Below, one piece after another: positions 33,784 through 45,949 of a DNA stretch of 64,000 nucleotides. The DNA comes from Chelonoidis abingdonii (taxonomy: Eukaryota; Chordata; Testudines; Testudinidae): contig NC_133770.1 of the NCBI RefSeq assembly GCF_003597395.2, positions 290,172,324 through 290,236,323 on the forward strand, given 5' to 3'. The stretch's first letter is position 1, and every line of letters begins with the position of its first letter. The notes beneath the pieces were generated by a model. That model was not told where the DNA came from, made no database searches, and saw only the letters and a program-made list of their open reading frames with translations. A program made the position numbers and the translations under genes.

Positions 33784-34600
33784 TGTGACACTTAGTGTTC
33801 CAAGTTGTTTTCTTAGTGTGTGAGCAAGTTTTTAGTCTTGGAAGAAATGCTCGTGTTTTGGCTTATACAAGGTGCTGTGTAGGGAATCTGTGTAAATATC
33901 AGGAAAGATTGCTTTGTGTCTTGTCTTCTGATTACAGGCAATTCTTGAAGGGCAATGTTATAGCCTGGGAACCAGACAATGGTGCGGGGCTGATTCCTGA
34001 ATGAACGCCTGCATCTCTATTCCAGGGCAGGTATTATGCAAATAAATCAGGTATATACCCAGACTTTATGTCACTAGTTTCTCCTCCAGTGGGAATCTGA
34101 CCTCTAAGACCCTGAACATCTGCTGCTTCTGTACAAGGCTACTGTCAGAAGAGAGACACAAGTGTCAGGAGAAGGTCTGACAATAACAAGGCAGTATAAC
34201 AGATGCCTGGAGCTGCTCAAGGTATAGGGAACTCAAGTTTTTCCCCCTCCCTAAGTGTGTGCCGAAAAGGGGTGTGTTACACAGGAGTTAAGCTCTTGAG
34301 CACCAAGCAATTTGATCTCAAATGCACTGTTGATTTGTAACCTAAGGTGGGAAAAATTCTTCTTCACCAGCCCCATCCCTGCAATAAAGCCAAACTACTT
34401 GAGCTTGCTGCAGGGGACAGTACTTAGTGTGTGGGATTTAATTAATAGACTAAATCTCATCTATTTTATTACTCTGTCCTATTAAATCTAAATAAAACAA
34501 TTTTCAGATGCTTTTAATTGAGTGTGGGGTAAGACTGATTGTATATATTGATCTAGAGATGGGTATTGGTATAACAGAGGGAAAATGCTGATGTGTCCAT
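33784..34600 (+). repeat. Possible solo LTR
   Basis: Begins TGTGACACTTAGTGTTCC, a start shared in style with other LTRs here. It contains GCAATAAAGCC near 34381, a possible polyadenylation signal. The end and TSD were not found; this is weak evidence. Confidence 0.28.
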
Positions 34601-35300
34601 TTTATGGGATGCAAAGAGCGTCTGGTTGCAAATCAGGCTGGTTAAGTTTGGAACTTAATTTTCCTAGTTTGAAGAACATTGCAGAACTGAACTATAACTT
34701 AGTCTCACATCTGCTCTCCTTATTTATGTAACATAGTCAACAAGAGTATTAAAAATACAGTTACAAATTTATTTTCAGTTGGGTTTAATGAACAGAACCC
34801 AGCTTTAAGCCTATGGTTTATCAAGGCTCAGGGTATGAGATAGGGAACATGAGGAAATGTTGGGAAGGGGGAACAAAATTTCAACCAGCTCTAAACACAC
34901 AAGCCAAAATTTGCATCCACTGTAATATCCAGATGTAAAAAAGAGGAGTGAAGAGAGACAGGGAAACTGCCCAAAGGAACTCTGCTTCCTGCTTTCAATG
35001 CCATGGTTCTTTAGCTGGTGGGAGTTTAAGCTTGTTTGTTTTTAAATCTTTACCGGCTGTGAGAGACGATGGGTATCTCTTCAATCTTTCAGAGCATGAA
35101 AATTAGTCTGACATTTTTTCCTAGAGCATTAGTAGAATTGGCCACAGTTGGATAGGGCACTCGTTCTCAGACTTTCCCATACCATAGTCCCATGAAGAAA
35201 ATTTCAGGATTCCCGTTCCATGTAGTCATGGTCTGAACCACTTGAAATCTGTTTGCTACCTAGGCTGAGAATCCATGGTGTTCTCATTTACTAAGGGCCC
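34601..35300. other. Unassigned sequence
   Basis: No gene or repeat recognised. Confidence 0.3.
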
Positions 35301-36740
35301 TCAGCTAAGAATGACATGTCTCCAGCTGAGAGAAGTTTTATCTGGAGCTTGCATCATCCCAGAGGAGCACAGCTGTCTCCGTCGATTGTGAACGAAGAGG
35401 CTGTCACCGGGAGAGCCTGGTTCAACCCATTAGGAGCTGAGAATATTAGCACCAGGGTAATAAGTTGGAAACAGAGTCAATGGAGTGCACTGAGCACTGG
35501 TGTTTTGTCTTTCCTGGCAGGGGATCATGTCACCATGAGCTGCCCAAGCTTTAGCCATCACGATACCCTCCTTTAAGCCTCAGCTAGAGTGAGTTTTAGA
35601 AATTCATTCTGGAGGTCACAAAGATACACATCACAGTTTCCAGGTCCACTAAGAAAGGCTAGTGCTTCCTGGCCAGCTGGAGAGGGTAGAATTTCTTATC
35701 ATTGCTTTTATTTGTGTAGTCGGCAGCAGAGTCCAGCGTGACCTTGACACTGTTCAGTGCCTTGGTAATGTGAGAGTGGATGTCCTCAATGTGAGGTTAA
35801 TGCCCTGCCTAACTTCTCCAAGTGCTTTTCTCTTCCAATCAGTATCCCCGCTGGGTTGTCTGGATTAGCTTGAGCCAGCAGCTCTTCACCCATGTGCTTA
35901 TCTCTTGCAGGCATTGTGACATTTGTGTCAAAGCCTTGGCTCCATCTGCTGAGAAGGAGGCATACCTGTGGATGTCTGCAGCACATTGGTGTCAATGGAG
36001 CCTGTAGCATTCTATAGCCTCTCAGAAATATTGCATGTACATATTAAAATGAGGGAAAAAACCCTTCCCCTCCATTTGAGGGTGAAAAGAGAGGACAAGC
36101 AGTTACCCTTAGCGGCATGGACCAGTTGGACAGTAAAGCTAGAGCCATCTGCATGCTTCCCTGACTGTCCCTGTTCCATTTAGAAAGTGTGACTGCAGCA
36201 CTTTGTGACCAATGGCTCAGAAGCTGATCTGACATCCAGCAACATCTATATGGCTGTTTCTCGCTTATTCATGGCCACAAGTATGTCATCTATCAGCATT
36301 CAGGCCAGGACATGGTATTGTCACTGTGCCTTTCCCAGAAAGGGAAGGGTGGAGATGGGACAGTTCTTGGCCAGATGCTTTGCATAAGGTGATGTCTTCT
36401 AGTTCACCTTCTGTGAAGGAAGCCTTGGAGACTCGGTCATCGGTGGGCCAAAGTGCTCCTCGGTGATTTTCACCAGCTGTAGCGAGCATGGATGGTTGTC
36501 TAGACATCCATGTTTGATTTCCAGGGTCTCTGTTTGTGTGGAAAGACCGGTACTGTTTGGGAAGATGAAGGGCCTGTTTGGAATTGGCAGGAGAGCCTCT
36601 GATCCAGACAGTCTTCTTGCAAAGTCTTATGCGAGCTTTCCACAGCAAGTGATTATTCAGAATAGTGCCAGTGATTATATTTATTTCTCTATATATTATT
36701 TCTCTGGGTACAAAAAGGCATCTATCCATATACTCTAGCC
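35301..36740. other. GC-richer stretch, possible decayed coding sequence
   Basis: Higher GC than its surroundings with several medium frames on the reverse strand (35786-36010, 36044-36235, 36286-36729). They could be pieces of one decayed, intronless copy. I recognise no domain in them, and the forward strand has frames of similar length, so this is only a candidate. Confidence 0.25.
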
Positions 36741-38140
36741 ACCCTTGCTGTAACTTACAAACACTATAGAAAATAATAGCCTAACTGAAGTGCAATGGTA
36801 GAATTCAACATGACTCAAATCCATCTCCATTATACAATTGAACACGACTCAAATCCCCACCCTTCTAATTCTTCCCATTTTCAAGTGCCTGAAAAAAAAA
36901 GTGCATCCTTCAGACCAACAAACTTGGGACTATTTTTAATCAAGTTCAGTAGACCCACAAGCCAAGATTTTCAGTAGCAATTAGTCATTTGGTGGACATG
37001 AATGTCTTTTGATGCCTAACCTAACACACCTAAAAAGCTCCTGACTTTCAGACTGTGATGAGCTCCCATTTGATGAAAATGTGATCCCTTTATGGTGTCT
37101 CAAATTGGACACTGAAAAAAGTAGCCATCCAAAATGGACTGAAACTTTCGAAAATCTTGGCTGTAACATATATATTCATCAACCAGGACACAAACTAGCC
37201 ATGTAGGTGAGAGAGAGCCCTTTCAGAATGTCTACCCATAAACATATGTACCCTACTTCAAAGCACATAGCACAGCTGCTAGATGTGTTACCGTAGCACA
37301 GAGCAACCCTAATCCTGGGCAAGGATCTGTAGTAATAGGTACTGTACAAACACAAAACAACAGCAACTAAAGAGTCCCTGCCCCAAAGAACTTACAATCT
37401 AAATGTAAGACAATATGCAATAGGTGAAGACAGAGACAGACAGACAGGAGCATCAGGAAACAGAACCATTGCCAATGGACGTTCGACCATAACTGGCAAA
37501 AGGGCATCAACACACTGCATCGGTTGCATCCTGCAGAGATTTGTCGTATACCTTCCTCTTTGTAGTTGGCTTATTTTATTGCAGTTTTGGTGCTACCTAA
37601 TTAACATTGCAGACCCATTTTCTCTGCTTTAAGATCCTCATGTTTGCTCCTTTATTTTACCCTGTTTTCCTTTCCATAATACATTTTTCATAATTTATCA
37701 TTCATTTACATTTCAAATAAGGATGCTGGCTGTTTGTAAAAGCTACCCGGATGGAAAGCATGAAATAAATTATTGAACTTACTATAATCTGCACTTTCCA
37801 TTACCACCTCATTTACCTTGATAACAGTAAAAAAACTGTCACCTTCAATATAGTTCATCCTTGTAATAAGAATCCCCTCAGAAGCCAAGCTTATGTGAGT
37901 TACATACATTTGCTTATGGCGATGGGGAATGTTAATTAGGTGAGCACAAGCTGGGCCCTCAAATGAGTATCCTTAACTATGACAGCTGCATAGAAGCTTA
38001 ACAGGGTCAAAAATGCCTCTGCAGGGCTCAAAGAGCAAACATCTCACAAGGGAGGCATTTATACATATTTTATATTTATTGGGCACTGACAGCTTGTCTG
38101 TCACTCTCCAAACATATCAGAAGAGAAGGCACTTATTTTT
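36741..38140. other. Mostly unassigned; one reverse SINE tail
   Basis: About 37300-37425 carries GGGCAAGGATCTGTAGTAAT then AGTCCCTGCCCCAAAGAAC, the reverse complement of the 3' module of the SINE at 21827. The rest is unassigned. Confidence 0.45.
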
Positions 38141-38518
38141 AGAGCTGGATTTTTCATTTCATGAGTAATTTCAGGATTTCAAAATGTCTCCATTCCGAAA
38201 CAGAAAGAGGATGACAAATTTCAAATTTTGTTTCAAAACAAAATTTAAACAAAAAGTTTCAAGTTTATCAAAACTTTCTGTTTTGACAAAAGCAGATGGT
38301 TTGGTTCTGATTTTGACTGTATAAAAATGTCTCAGTGCTCTGTTCTGAAAAGGTCCAGTCAGAATTGTCCAACCTTATCAAAATACTCTTTGGTTCAATT
38401 TTTCTTTCAAAACAATGTTTGGGGCAAAATCAACACAACGCCACAAAAAAGTTTTGCTTTAGATGAATCAGCATTTTCCAGTGGAAAAATGTTCCATTGG
38501 AAAATTTCTGACTAGCTC
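38141..38518. mobile_element. MITE-like foldback with AGAGCTGG ends
   Basis: The left end AGAGCTGGATTTTTCATTTC and the right end GGAAAATTTCTGACTAGCTCT are inverted. Internal A/T-rich hairpins such as TTTTGTTTCAAAACAAAATT. A partial relative begins at 63707. No clear TSD. Confidence 0.5.
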
Positions 38519-38579
38519 TGCCAATTATTAATCGTGTGTTAGAGTAGTTCTTAGAATCCCCAACTGAGGTCAGCACCTT

Positions 38580-38790
38580 ATGCACTAGGTGGAATGCAAA
38601 TAGATAATGAGAGACAATCCCACTCCTGAAGAGTTAATGCTAAATAGACACATAGTGCAAGGGGAAACAATCACAGAGAAGTGAAGTGACTTGCCCACGG
38701 TCATACAGCAGGTCAGTGGCAGAGAGGCAAAAAGGGGCCAGGTCTCCTGAGTTCCAGTCTAGTGCTTTATATTCTACATCACACTGCTCT
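38580..38790 (-). repeat. MIR-like SINE fragment
   Basis: GAAGTGACTTGCCCACGGTC and CAGCAGGTCAGTGGCAGAG are the reverse complement of the SINE core, followed by CCTGAGTTCCAGTCTAGTGC. Confidence 0.6.
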
Positions 38791-39420
38791 CATTTGTGTG
38801 TTTACTCCAAGAAGTTCACAAGCCAGGATTTTCACAACCAAAAACACTTCAAAGAAATGAGGTACAAGCTGAGAAGGTAAAGAAAAGATGGAGTCTTAGA
38901 CAGATTTTTCCTTTTCCTTACACAGGTGTGCAAGTGAGGGAAGGTGCAGAGACTCCCATAGACCCGTGGATGGGACAGGACCAATTTCAGGGTCACACTC
39001 CAACCTGCTCTGAGTGTATTCTGCCCAGCTCTCCTTTCAGTTCAGTCTCACAACTTGGATGGAACAGATAGTGTGTTGTTCCATTGTCACTCAGTTGAAT
39101 CAGTTTCTCAAGAGCAGTGTGGTAGGTTTTTTCTTGTACTGAGCAAGCAATAGGGGATAACTCATGTGGGGGCTCTCCTGCTTCTCACAACCCAGTACCA
39201 AGAAGGAAAACACATTAGTGACAATTGACTTTCCTATTAGCATCATCTGTCTGGTCTAGTACTATCCAAATTGACTGTTCACCTTGCTCCTCGATATAGT
39301 TCCCTTTTTACCCCTCTTAACTAAAAAGGAAACCTGCACTGTGTGTGTCTCTCTCCCCAGATCTGCTGTAAATTTACGTTCCTTCCATACAGCATTTCAG
39401 TCCATTTGAGGATGATCTGG
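38791..39420. other. Unassigned sequence
   Basis: No recognised repeat or exon. Confidence 0.3.
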
Positions 39421-39425
39421 GATGG

Positions 39426-40304
39426 TATCATAAGCATCTTTCCCAAATCTGGGCCTTAGCATCCAAAATGTGGGTGCCTAGCATGAACCTCCAAGCTTAA
39501 TTACCAGCTTGGATCTTATCTCGCTGCCACCAGACAGGAATTACAGCGCCTGCCTCGCTCTGGTCCCCCAAACTTTCCCTGGAGGGACCCCAAGACCCAG
39601 AAGCTCTGAGTCTTACCGGCAAGGGAAATAAGCCATTGTCCCGTTTCCCTCCTTCCACTAGACTTTCCTCTCTGGCCTACCTGATAGTATGTGATGCAAT
39701 CACATCATCACACAATAACCAATGTCTCCTATATTCCACAAAGAGACAAACCCCAAATACAAGGAAACAGAGATGATCTATGTCTTCCCCCTCCACCAAA
39801 TGCCTGGTGCTGCAGAGCTTCACCCTCCGTAGATCTAACAAAGAGAATTCCCCTGCCCTTCGTTCCTTAGCCTACCCAGAGAGAAAACTCAAACAAGTCT
39901 TAAAAAGAAAGCTTTATATAAAAAAAAGAAAAAAGACATCCAAATTCTCTGTATCAAGATGACAATAATACAGGATCAATTGCTTAAAAGAAAAAAATGA
40001 ATAAACAACCTTATTTCAAAAGAGATACAATTTAAACGCATTTCAGCAAGTTACACACACATGTAAATACAACCAACAAATAAAAGCCATATTTGTTTTT
40101 CTACCTGTATTACAATTTGGAAACAGAAGATTAGAAGATAGAAAGAACCTTCTCATAGCTTGAGACACAGACAAAAAGACGCAGACTCAAAATTCCTCCC
40201 TGACTTTGAAATCAGTTTCCTGATTGTCCTCTGGTAGGTGTTTGGTTCCTTTGTTAACCCTTTACAGGTAAAAGAAAATTAACCCTAGCTATCTATTTAT
40301 GACA
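39426..40304 (-). repeat. Solo LTR of an endogenous retroelement (reverse)
   Basis: The reverse strand starts TGTCATAAATAGATAGC and ends GATGCTTATGATA, an eroded version of TG..CA. Flanks GATGG (39421-39425) and GATGC (40305-40309) form a near-perfect 5-bp TSD. The 3' part (GGAATT, TGGCAGC and AAGCTTGGAGG-type words on the reverse strand) resembles 41150-41280, so the two blocks are related families. Confidence 0.65.
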
Positions 40305-40628
40305 GATGCGCCCTTGCTTGGCTGCATGGCAAGAGAAAGAAGCCTTCAAACATACATCCTCCTCCATGTAAATCCCTGCATCTGAAGAGCAGAGGAACAG
40401 TTGTTGCTAATCCCATCTCAGTCCAAAGAACAGGCAGTGCACACTGTGCATGCATATGAAGCAGCCTGAGAAAGCCATTTATAGATTATTACCTGCTGTG
40501 GGCTTGGGGTGGTGTACTCTGCCAGCCCCCTCTTGCAGGACAGTGCCACAAAAGCCACAGTCCAGCCCTTCATGAGAAACTGATAGAAAGTAAAGACTTG
40601 AGATGCAATGTTACTGTTTACCCTTGAT

Positions 40629-41295
40629 GTCAATCCAGAGTGACTCCATTCACTGGAGAATCTATTCAGGTTTATATGGGGATAAAACTGATAGGCAGGC
40701 TTGGCTGATTTATTATCCAGTGTCTATAACTGAAAAACCTTGTACCTATTATATTTTAAATCTACAAAGATAATTTTACTGTTTTTCTTTCTTTATAAAA
40801 GCTTTTCATTGTTTAAGAACCTGATTGTTTTTTTATTCTAGTGTGAGACCCAGGGACTGGGTCTGGATCATCAGGAATGGTGGGAGAAAGGAGGAAGCGG
40901 GAGAGAGAGCTATTTCTCTCTGTGTTAGGATCACTTTCCTCTCAGGAAGAGTCTGGGAGGGGAAAGAGAAGGAAGGAGGAAGGTGAATTTTCCTCTTTGT
41001 TTAAAGATTCAAGGAGTTTGATCAAGCAGTGATACTCCAGGGTAACCCAGGGAGGGGAAGCCTGGGAGAGGCAACGGTGGAGAAAAGGGTTTACTTTCCT
41101 TGTGTTAAGATCCAGAGGGTCTGGGTCTTGGGGGTCCACAGGCAAGGTTTTGGGGGACCAGATTGTACCAGGCACTGAAATTCCTGGTTGGTGGCAGTGC
41201 TACAAGTTCTAAGCTGGTAATTGAGCTTAGAGGAATTCTTGCTGGTACCCCATCTTTTGGACGCTAAGGTTCAGAGTGGGGAATTATACCATGAT
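40629..41295 (+). repeat. LTR-like block related to the 39.4-kb LTR
   Basis: AAGAACCTGATTGTTTTTTT, GTCTGGGTCTTGGGGGTCC, GGCACTGAAATTCCTGG, AGCTTAGAGGAATTC and CTTTTGGACGCTAAGG occur in LTR order, ending near ATACCATGATA. The 5' boundary is uncertain and no TSD was found. Confidence 0.42.
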
Positions 41296-42989
41296 AAAGA
41301 CAAATGTGAACGATCTCAGGGAGCTGAAGGCCTCTGGTCTGGTCGACCTCATCGCGCCCTGCAGCACAGTTAATAATTACACAACAGTCAAGATAGGAAA
41401 CTCTTATAAGGCCCCTTATCATCTCCAAGAGGAAAAGAAAACCAAGCTTATGAAATTTCAACGTCAGTGTCTGTTTCCTGATTCAGATACTTCCAGATCA
41501 GCCCGGCTTTGACTACAGCAACTAGCCTCCTCTAATGGTCCCGTATAACAGCCTTCCCCCAATTTCTGTACTCCTCTAATAATGTGAGTGGCCATGATCA
41601 GGGTGGGAGTTGATTTATGATTCAGTCTCTTGCCCTTTTTGTCTCAAAGCTAATGCAGAAATTCAATGCCACGGAGTTTATGGTGCAGGGATGGGAGGGC
41701 CCTTCAATTGTTTCTGCTTTAGCTGGGACTTTAGTGGCACAATATGCATGGTTTATCTCCCATTAAAGTTAGAGCCATTATGCCAGTCAAAACAATTCAG
41801 TGATTAATTTTATACAAAAAGCCTGTTTACATGAATAATCATTACTGAATATGTCTAAATATGAAAAGACTGCTCACAATAGCCACCTATTGTTAGAAGT
41901 CAATGCATTATGCATCATATGAATTAAATCAGGATCTATATTGCAATGGATTAATCTAGCTGGTGTCTTGTGAATTTTTTTTTCCTTCCTGCTTTGCAAC
42001 CCATCTGCCAACTACAATAGGTTGTAATTTTGTTGAGCTTTTTATGTTGAAAAGTTATTAATACCAGATGTTCATTTCTCAGAGTATCCCAAGCACAAAA
42101 CATGCCATTAATGAAACCAAAATGTTAACAATTACCTGTCCAAACTCAGCGGATTAAAGTTCCCATTAAAATTCTGTTGTATGTCCTATGTTTAATGCAT
42201 TAACTCTCTTTCCATTGAGCGAGGCATGGGCAATGCTAGGTTTTGTTTTGCTTGGGAGAGAAATGAAATATATTCACATCTCCGGCATTGTTCGTTCTCT
42301 GAAAAATTCATAACTATAATACAGCTCAAAGGGGACAGTGAGTATAGAGGTCAAGAGTTCTTAGCTGGGACTCTGACACAATACATGCAGATGTAGAGGA
42401 CTCGTGCTCAATGAACTTTAGGCTAGGACCTGTCTGCAGGCATTCCAGTGGGTCCCAACAAGCAGATACGTAGTTCAGTCATGATGAATATGGCAGTAAA
42501 ATCAGAACCTCTGATGTTTAAAAGCGAATGGTTTTGGTTTTTTGAGCAGAATAAAGAACTAGATCCTCAACTGATATAAATTGGTCCAGCTCCCTCTCGA
42601 ACATTGGAGAGGTTCCTGTTTTCCATCTATCTTGCCTCACAAATGGTTCCTTTTCCTGGCTTTGCTGAAATCCACCACAAGGCTTTGAGCGGGATCAGAC
42701 ACTTTTGCTGGGCCAGTTACAGTCTTCAAGTCCCATGCTTGTTGGGGCTTCCTTGATCTCCAGGGAAGAATAGTCTAGTGCACTGACTTCAAAGAGGCTG
42801 TGCCAATTTATATCAGCTGAGGTTCTGATCCACATTGTCTATGTGTCTCTGTAATTCTCCTATAAGGCTGTGACTATATGCGGCACTTTCTTTTTCTCTG
42901 AAAAAGATCCTGCTGGTGCTAATGTTGGTGCAGCTCCAAAAGTAGAAGCATTAGTGCACACACTTCCACTAGTATTTAAGCACCACATT
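41296..42989. other. Unique AT-rich sequence, possible conserved non-coding DNA
   Basis: No repeats seen. 41805-42230 is dense in TAAT, ATGCAT and CATTAA words, for example TGCATTATGCATCATATG near 41903. This composition is common in developmental enhancers but is not proof. Confidence 0.3.
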
Positions 42990-42997
42990 GTCTAAAC

Positions 42998-43396
42998 CAG
43001 GAGTTCTCAACCAGGGCTCCTGGGGGTATGCAGAGGTATTCCAAGAGGTATATCATTGCATCTAGATATGTGCCTAGTTTTAAAACAGGATGCATAATAT
43101 GTGCTAACGAAGTCAGTACAAACTACAAGTTCATGAAATTACTTGTTTCTGCTACTCTATATACCATGCACTGAAATGTAAGTACAATATCTATATTCCA
43201 ATTGATTTATTTTATAATTATAAGGTAAAAATGAGAAAGTAAGCACTTTTTTCAGTAATAGTGTGCTGTGACCCTTCTGCACGTCATATCTGATTTTTTA
43301 ATCAAGTAGTTTTTAAGTGAGGTGAAACTTGGGGTATGCAAGACAAAGCAGACTCCTGAAAGGGGTACAGTAATCTGGAAAGATGGAGAGTCACAA
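42998..43396. mobile_element. hAT-type MITE (family E)
   Basis: A 399-bp element starting CAGGAGTTCTCAACCAGGGC and ending TGGAGAGTCACAA, an eroded inverted pair. Perfect 8-bp TSD GTCTAAAC (42990-42997, 43397-43404). AT-rich interior. No transposase. Confidence 0.85.
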
Positions 43397-43404
43397 GTCT
43401 AAAC

Positions 43405-43813
43405 CAACTCAGAGCCATTCTATATGACAGGGGTAAATTCTCCAGTGGCCACAATGCCTTGTCCACAGTAGCAGTTTCTCTCACCAGTAGCGCTATCCCA
43501 GCATTAACAACAGAGGGGCGTATTAATCCAGAGAAAAGAGCCCCATGTAGACTAGGCGTAATTTGAACTAAGGTGAGACCTCATGCAATACACTGGCAGC
43601 TAGAACTAAGGGAACGGTTTTCTGGTTAACTGTTATGTTTCATGGCACACACACAGGGAAAGTAGATAAAACATAAATACTCATACGGGAAGATTGCTGT
43701 GTAATTCTGCTTTATTTATTAGGATAAAGAACAATGACACACAAGAACTCAAAAACAGAGAAAGAAAATGCAGGCTGCTCCCTAAGCCAAAGTGGCACAT
43801 CTCACTCCATCTT
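43405..43813. other. Unassigned sequence
   Basis: No exon or repeat recognised. Confidence 0.3.
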
Positions 43814-43821
43814 ACTCTAGG

Positions 43822-44197
43822 CTGGGGTTTCTCAAACAGGGGTCATCATTTGTGTAGGGAAATCTTGTGGCAGGCCAGGCCGGTGTGTTTACCTGCCCCG
43901 TCCGCAGGTCCGGCTGATTGCGGGTCCCACTGGCCATGGAGCACTGCTCTGAGCCAATGGGAGCTGCTGGAAGCGGCGCAGGCTGAAGGACTTACGGGCT
44001 GTGTGTGGCGGGAAGCTGTGGCCAGCACATCTCTTGCCAGCGCCACTTCCCGCGGCCCCCATTGGCTTGGGATGGCAAACTGCGGCCAATGGGAGCCACG
44101 GTTGACTGAACCTGCCGATGCGGCAAGTAAACAAACTGGCTCTGCCCACCAGGGTGCTTACCCTGACGAGCTGCGTGGCAGAGGTTGTTGACACATG
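43822..44197. mobile_element. hAT-type MITE with mismatched ends (chimera)
   Basis: The left end CTGGGGTTTCTCAAACAGGG is family A, as are the GTGTAGGGAAA and GTGTTTACCTGCCC words. The right end instead reads GGTGCTTACCCTGACGAGCT then GCAGAGGTTGTTGACACATG, which resembles a family B-like terminus. Flanks ACTCTAGG and GTCTAAAA do not give a clean TSD. The 165-codon frame across it is a chance GC-rich frame. Confidence 0.7.
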
Positions 44198-44209
44198 GTC
44201 TAAAATATA

Positions 44210-44375
44210 TCATAGAATATCAGGAGGTCATCTAGTCCAACCTCCTGCTCAAAGCAGGACCAATCCCCAGACAGATTTTTGCCCCTGATCCCTACATGTC
44301 TCCCTCAAGGACTGAACTCACAACCCTGGGTTTAGCAGGCCAATGCTCAAACCACTGAGCTATCCCTCCCCCCAA
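44210..44375 (-). repeat. tRNA-derived SINE with CR1-like tail
   Basis: The reverse strand begins GGGAGGGATAGCTCAGTGG with a box B-like GTGAGTTCAGTCCTTGAGG. The tail includes GGTTGGACTAGATGACCTCC. Same family as 5578-5767. Confidence 0.75.
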
Positions 44376-44499
44376 TTTTGGTTCTTAAAGAATTGTATTT
44401 TACTTTTTTATTTTTTTTTATCTTTTTTTGTCCTTTTATATTTTTATTCGGTGTTAAGTAACCCCGCAAGAAAACAAAATCAGTTACTCTGGTGTACAT

Positions 44500-44682
44500 G
44501 ACTAAACTATTGTTGTATGTAAAGTAAATATGGTTTTTAAAATGTTTAAGAAGCTTCATTTAAAATTAAATTAAAATGCAGAGCCCCCCGGACTGGTGGC
44601 CAGGACCCAGGCAGTGTGAGTGCCACTGAAAATCAGCTCACATGCTGCCTTTGGCATGCATGCCATAGGTTGCCTACCCCTG
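44500..44682. mobile_element. hAT-type MITE (family B), one end only
   Basis: From ACTAAACTATTGTTGTATG to GGTTGCCTACCCCTG this is the inverse of the 14806-15116 element. The other end is replaced by T-rich sequence (44376-44499), so it is truncated or rearranged beside the SINE. Confidence 0.75.
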
Positions 44683-44689
44683 CTTTATA

Positions 44690-45706
44690 CCAATAAATTT
44701 GAGCCTATGGATTGCCATTTTTCTGGTCCAATTCCAAAGTGCTCCAAAGGTGTTTCGTAACTTCCTTCCTTGAACTGCTCTTAAAAACCAGTTCTGGTCT
44801 CTGAGTTAGAACTGATGGATCAAAGTGGGAAGTCATGGGATCTTTGCTTGAGGAAAGGCCAAAAGAAGCACATCTGGTGTCTTAGTAAATACTTGACAGG
44901 TTTGCAAAACAAATAAGTAACACAGATGGCATTCTGCACAGGTGTAGCTTTCCAGGTACAGTATGTTTCAAACATACTAGTCTTAATTTAGAACTACTGA
45001 ATTATTTTTCCAAATACACACTGATGATGTATAGTTCATTGGTTTATTTATTTATTTTTTAAATTGGACTGATCACATACTAAAAAGACTGGACTATGCC
45101 AGCAATATGTTGCTATTTTGCTTCTTAGGAATGAGTTGAAATCAAGAAACAACTAGCTTTATCTCTGAACATCAAAGAGAATAAAACCTGTCAGCTCTGT
45201 TTGGATAAAATGTACATGTTTTTCTCAGCAGTTCAAAACAATTTTTAATCATTTAGATCCTGCAATCACACACAAAAGAAAGTGTCTTGGATAGATAAAC
45301 CATCTGCCGAAAGCTCACGGTTGTTCTTGTTTATTTATTTATTATCCCTGATTTATTTAATTTAGTTTAATGTGATAATACTGCTGTTTTAGTGTGAAAA
45401 ACAATCTGACATACCTAAATTACAAATTTGCTGACAATACTCTCCACTTTGATTCACATACCGCTGATATCTTATCTGCTGTAAAAATATCTGTTGGATA
45501 ATCTGTGCTCATTCCATGCATGGAGCACCCATTAACATTGAGGAAAATTCCCCACTTGGAACAAATGCAGAATTAGGGATAGGTGAACTTCATCAGTGCT
45601 AACTTAGCTTGGAGAAACTTCACAAAGTTTGGATGCTTATCTGAACTGTCCAACCTCTGGAATTTATTAAATAGAATCAGAAGAACATTTCTGGTAAAAT
45701 TTATGG
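44690..45706. other. Unique AT-rich sequence
   Basis: TTTATTTATTTATTT runs near 45040 and 45330. No exon or repeat recognised. Confidence 0.35.
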
Positions 45707-45818
45707 CAGGGTTTCTCAAACAGGGGTCACCGCTTATGTAGGGAAAGCCCCTGGCGGGCCCGGCCGGTGTATGTACCTGCCCCGTCCACAGGTCTGGCCA
45801 ATCGTGGCTCCCACTGGC
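45707..45818. mobile_element. hAT MITE (family A), left part only
   Basis: CAGGGTTTCTCAAACAGGGG and TGTAGGGAAAGCCCC match the intact copy at 10959. It breaks off at about 45818, where a PLE-like terminus begins. Confidence 0.8.
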
Positions 45819-45946
45819 ATCTGAAGAAGTGAGGTTTTTTACCCATGAAAACTTATGTCCAAATAAATCTGTTAGTCTTTAAGGTGCCACCAGACTCCTT
45901 GTTGTTTTCTTGTGGATACAGACTAACATGGCTACCCCCTGATACT
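45819..45946 (+). mobile_element. PLE-like terminus, family 2
   Basis: Contains CTGAAGAAGTGAGG, CTGTTAGTCTTTAAGGTGCC and a tail ending AACATGGCTACCCCCTGATACT, parallel to but distinct from the family 1 terminus (AAGGTGCCACAGGA..., GGCTACCCCTCTGATACT). It has no coding part. The 5' side is joined to a truncated hAT MITE. Confidence 0.7.
45821..45857 (+). ncRNA. Hammerhead-like core, PLE family 2
   Basis: CTGAAGA (45821-45827), hairpin GTGAGGT/ACCCAT with loop TTTT (imperfect stem), GAAA (45847-45850), then a short AAC/GTC-type stem. Decayed but the order is preserved. Confidence 0.45.
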
Positions 45947-45949
45947 TGA

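Noticed and set aside
43694..44191. 165-codon frame as a gene
   Set aside because: It covers the GC-rich hAT MITE, whose palindromic interior opens frames on both strands.
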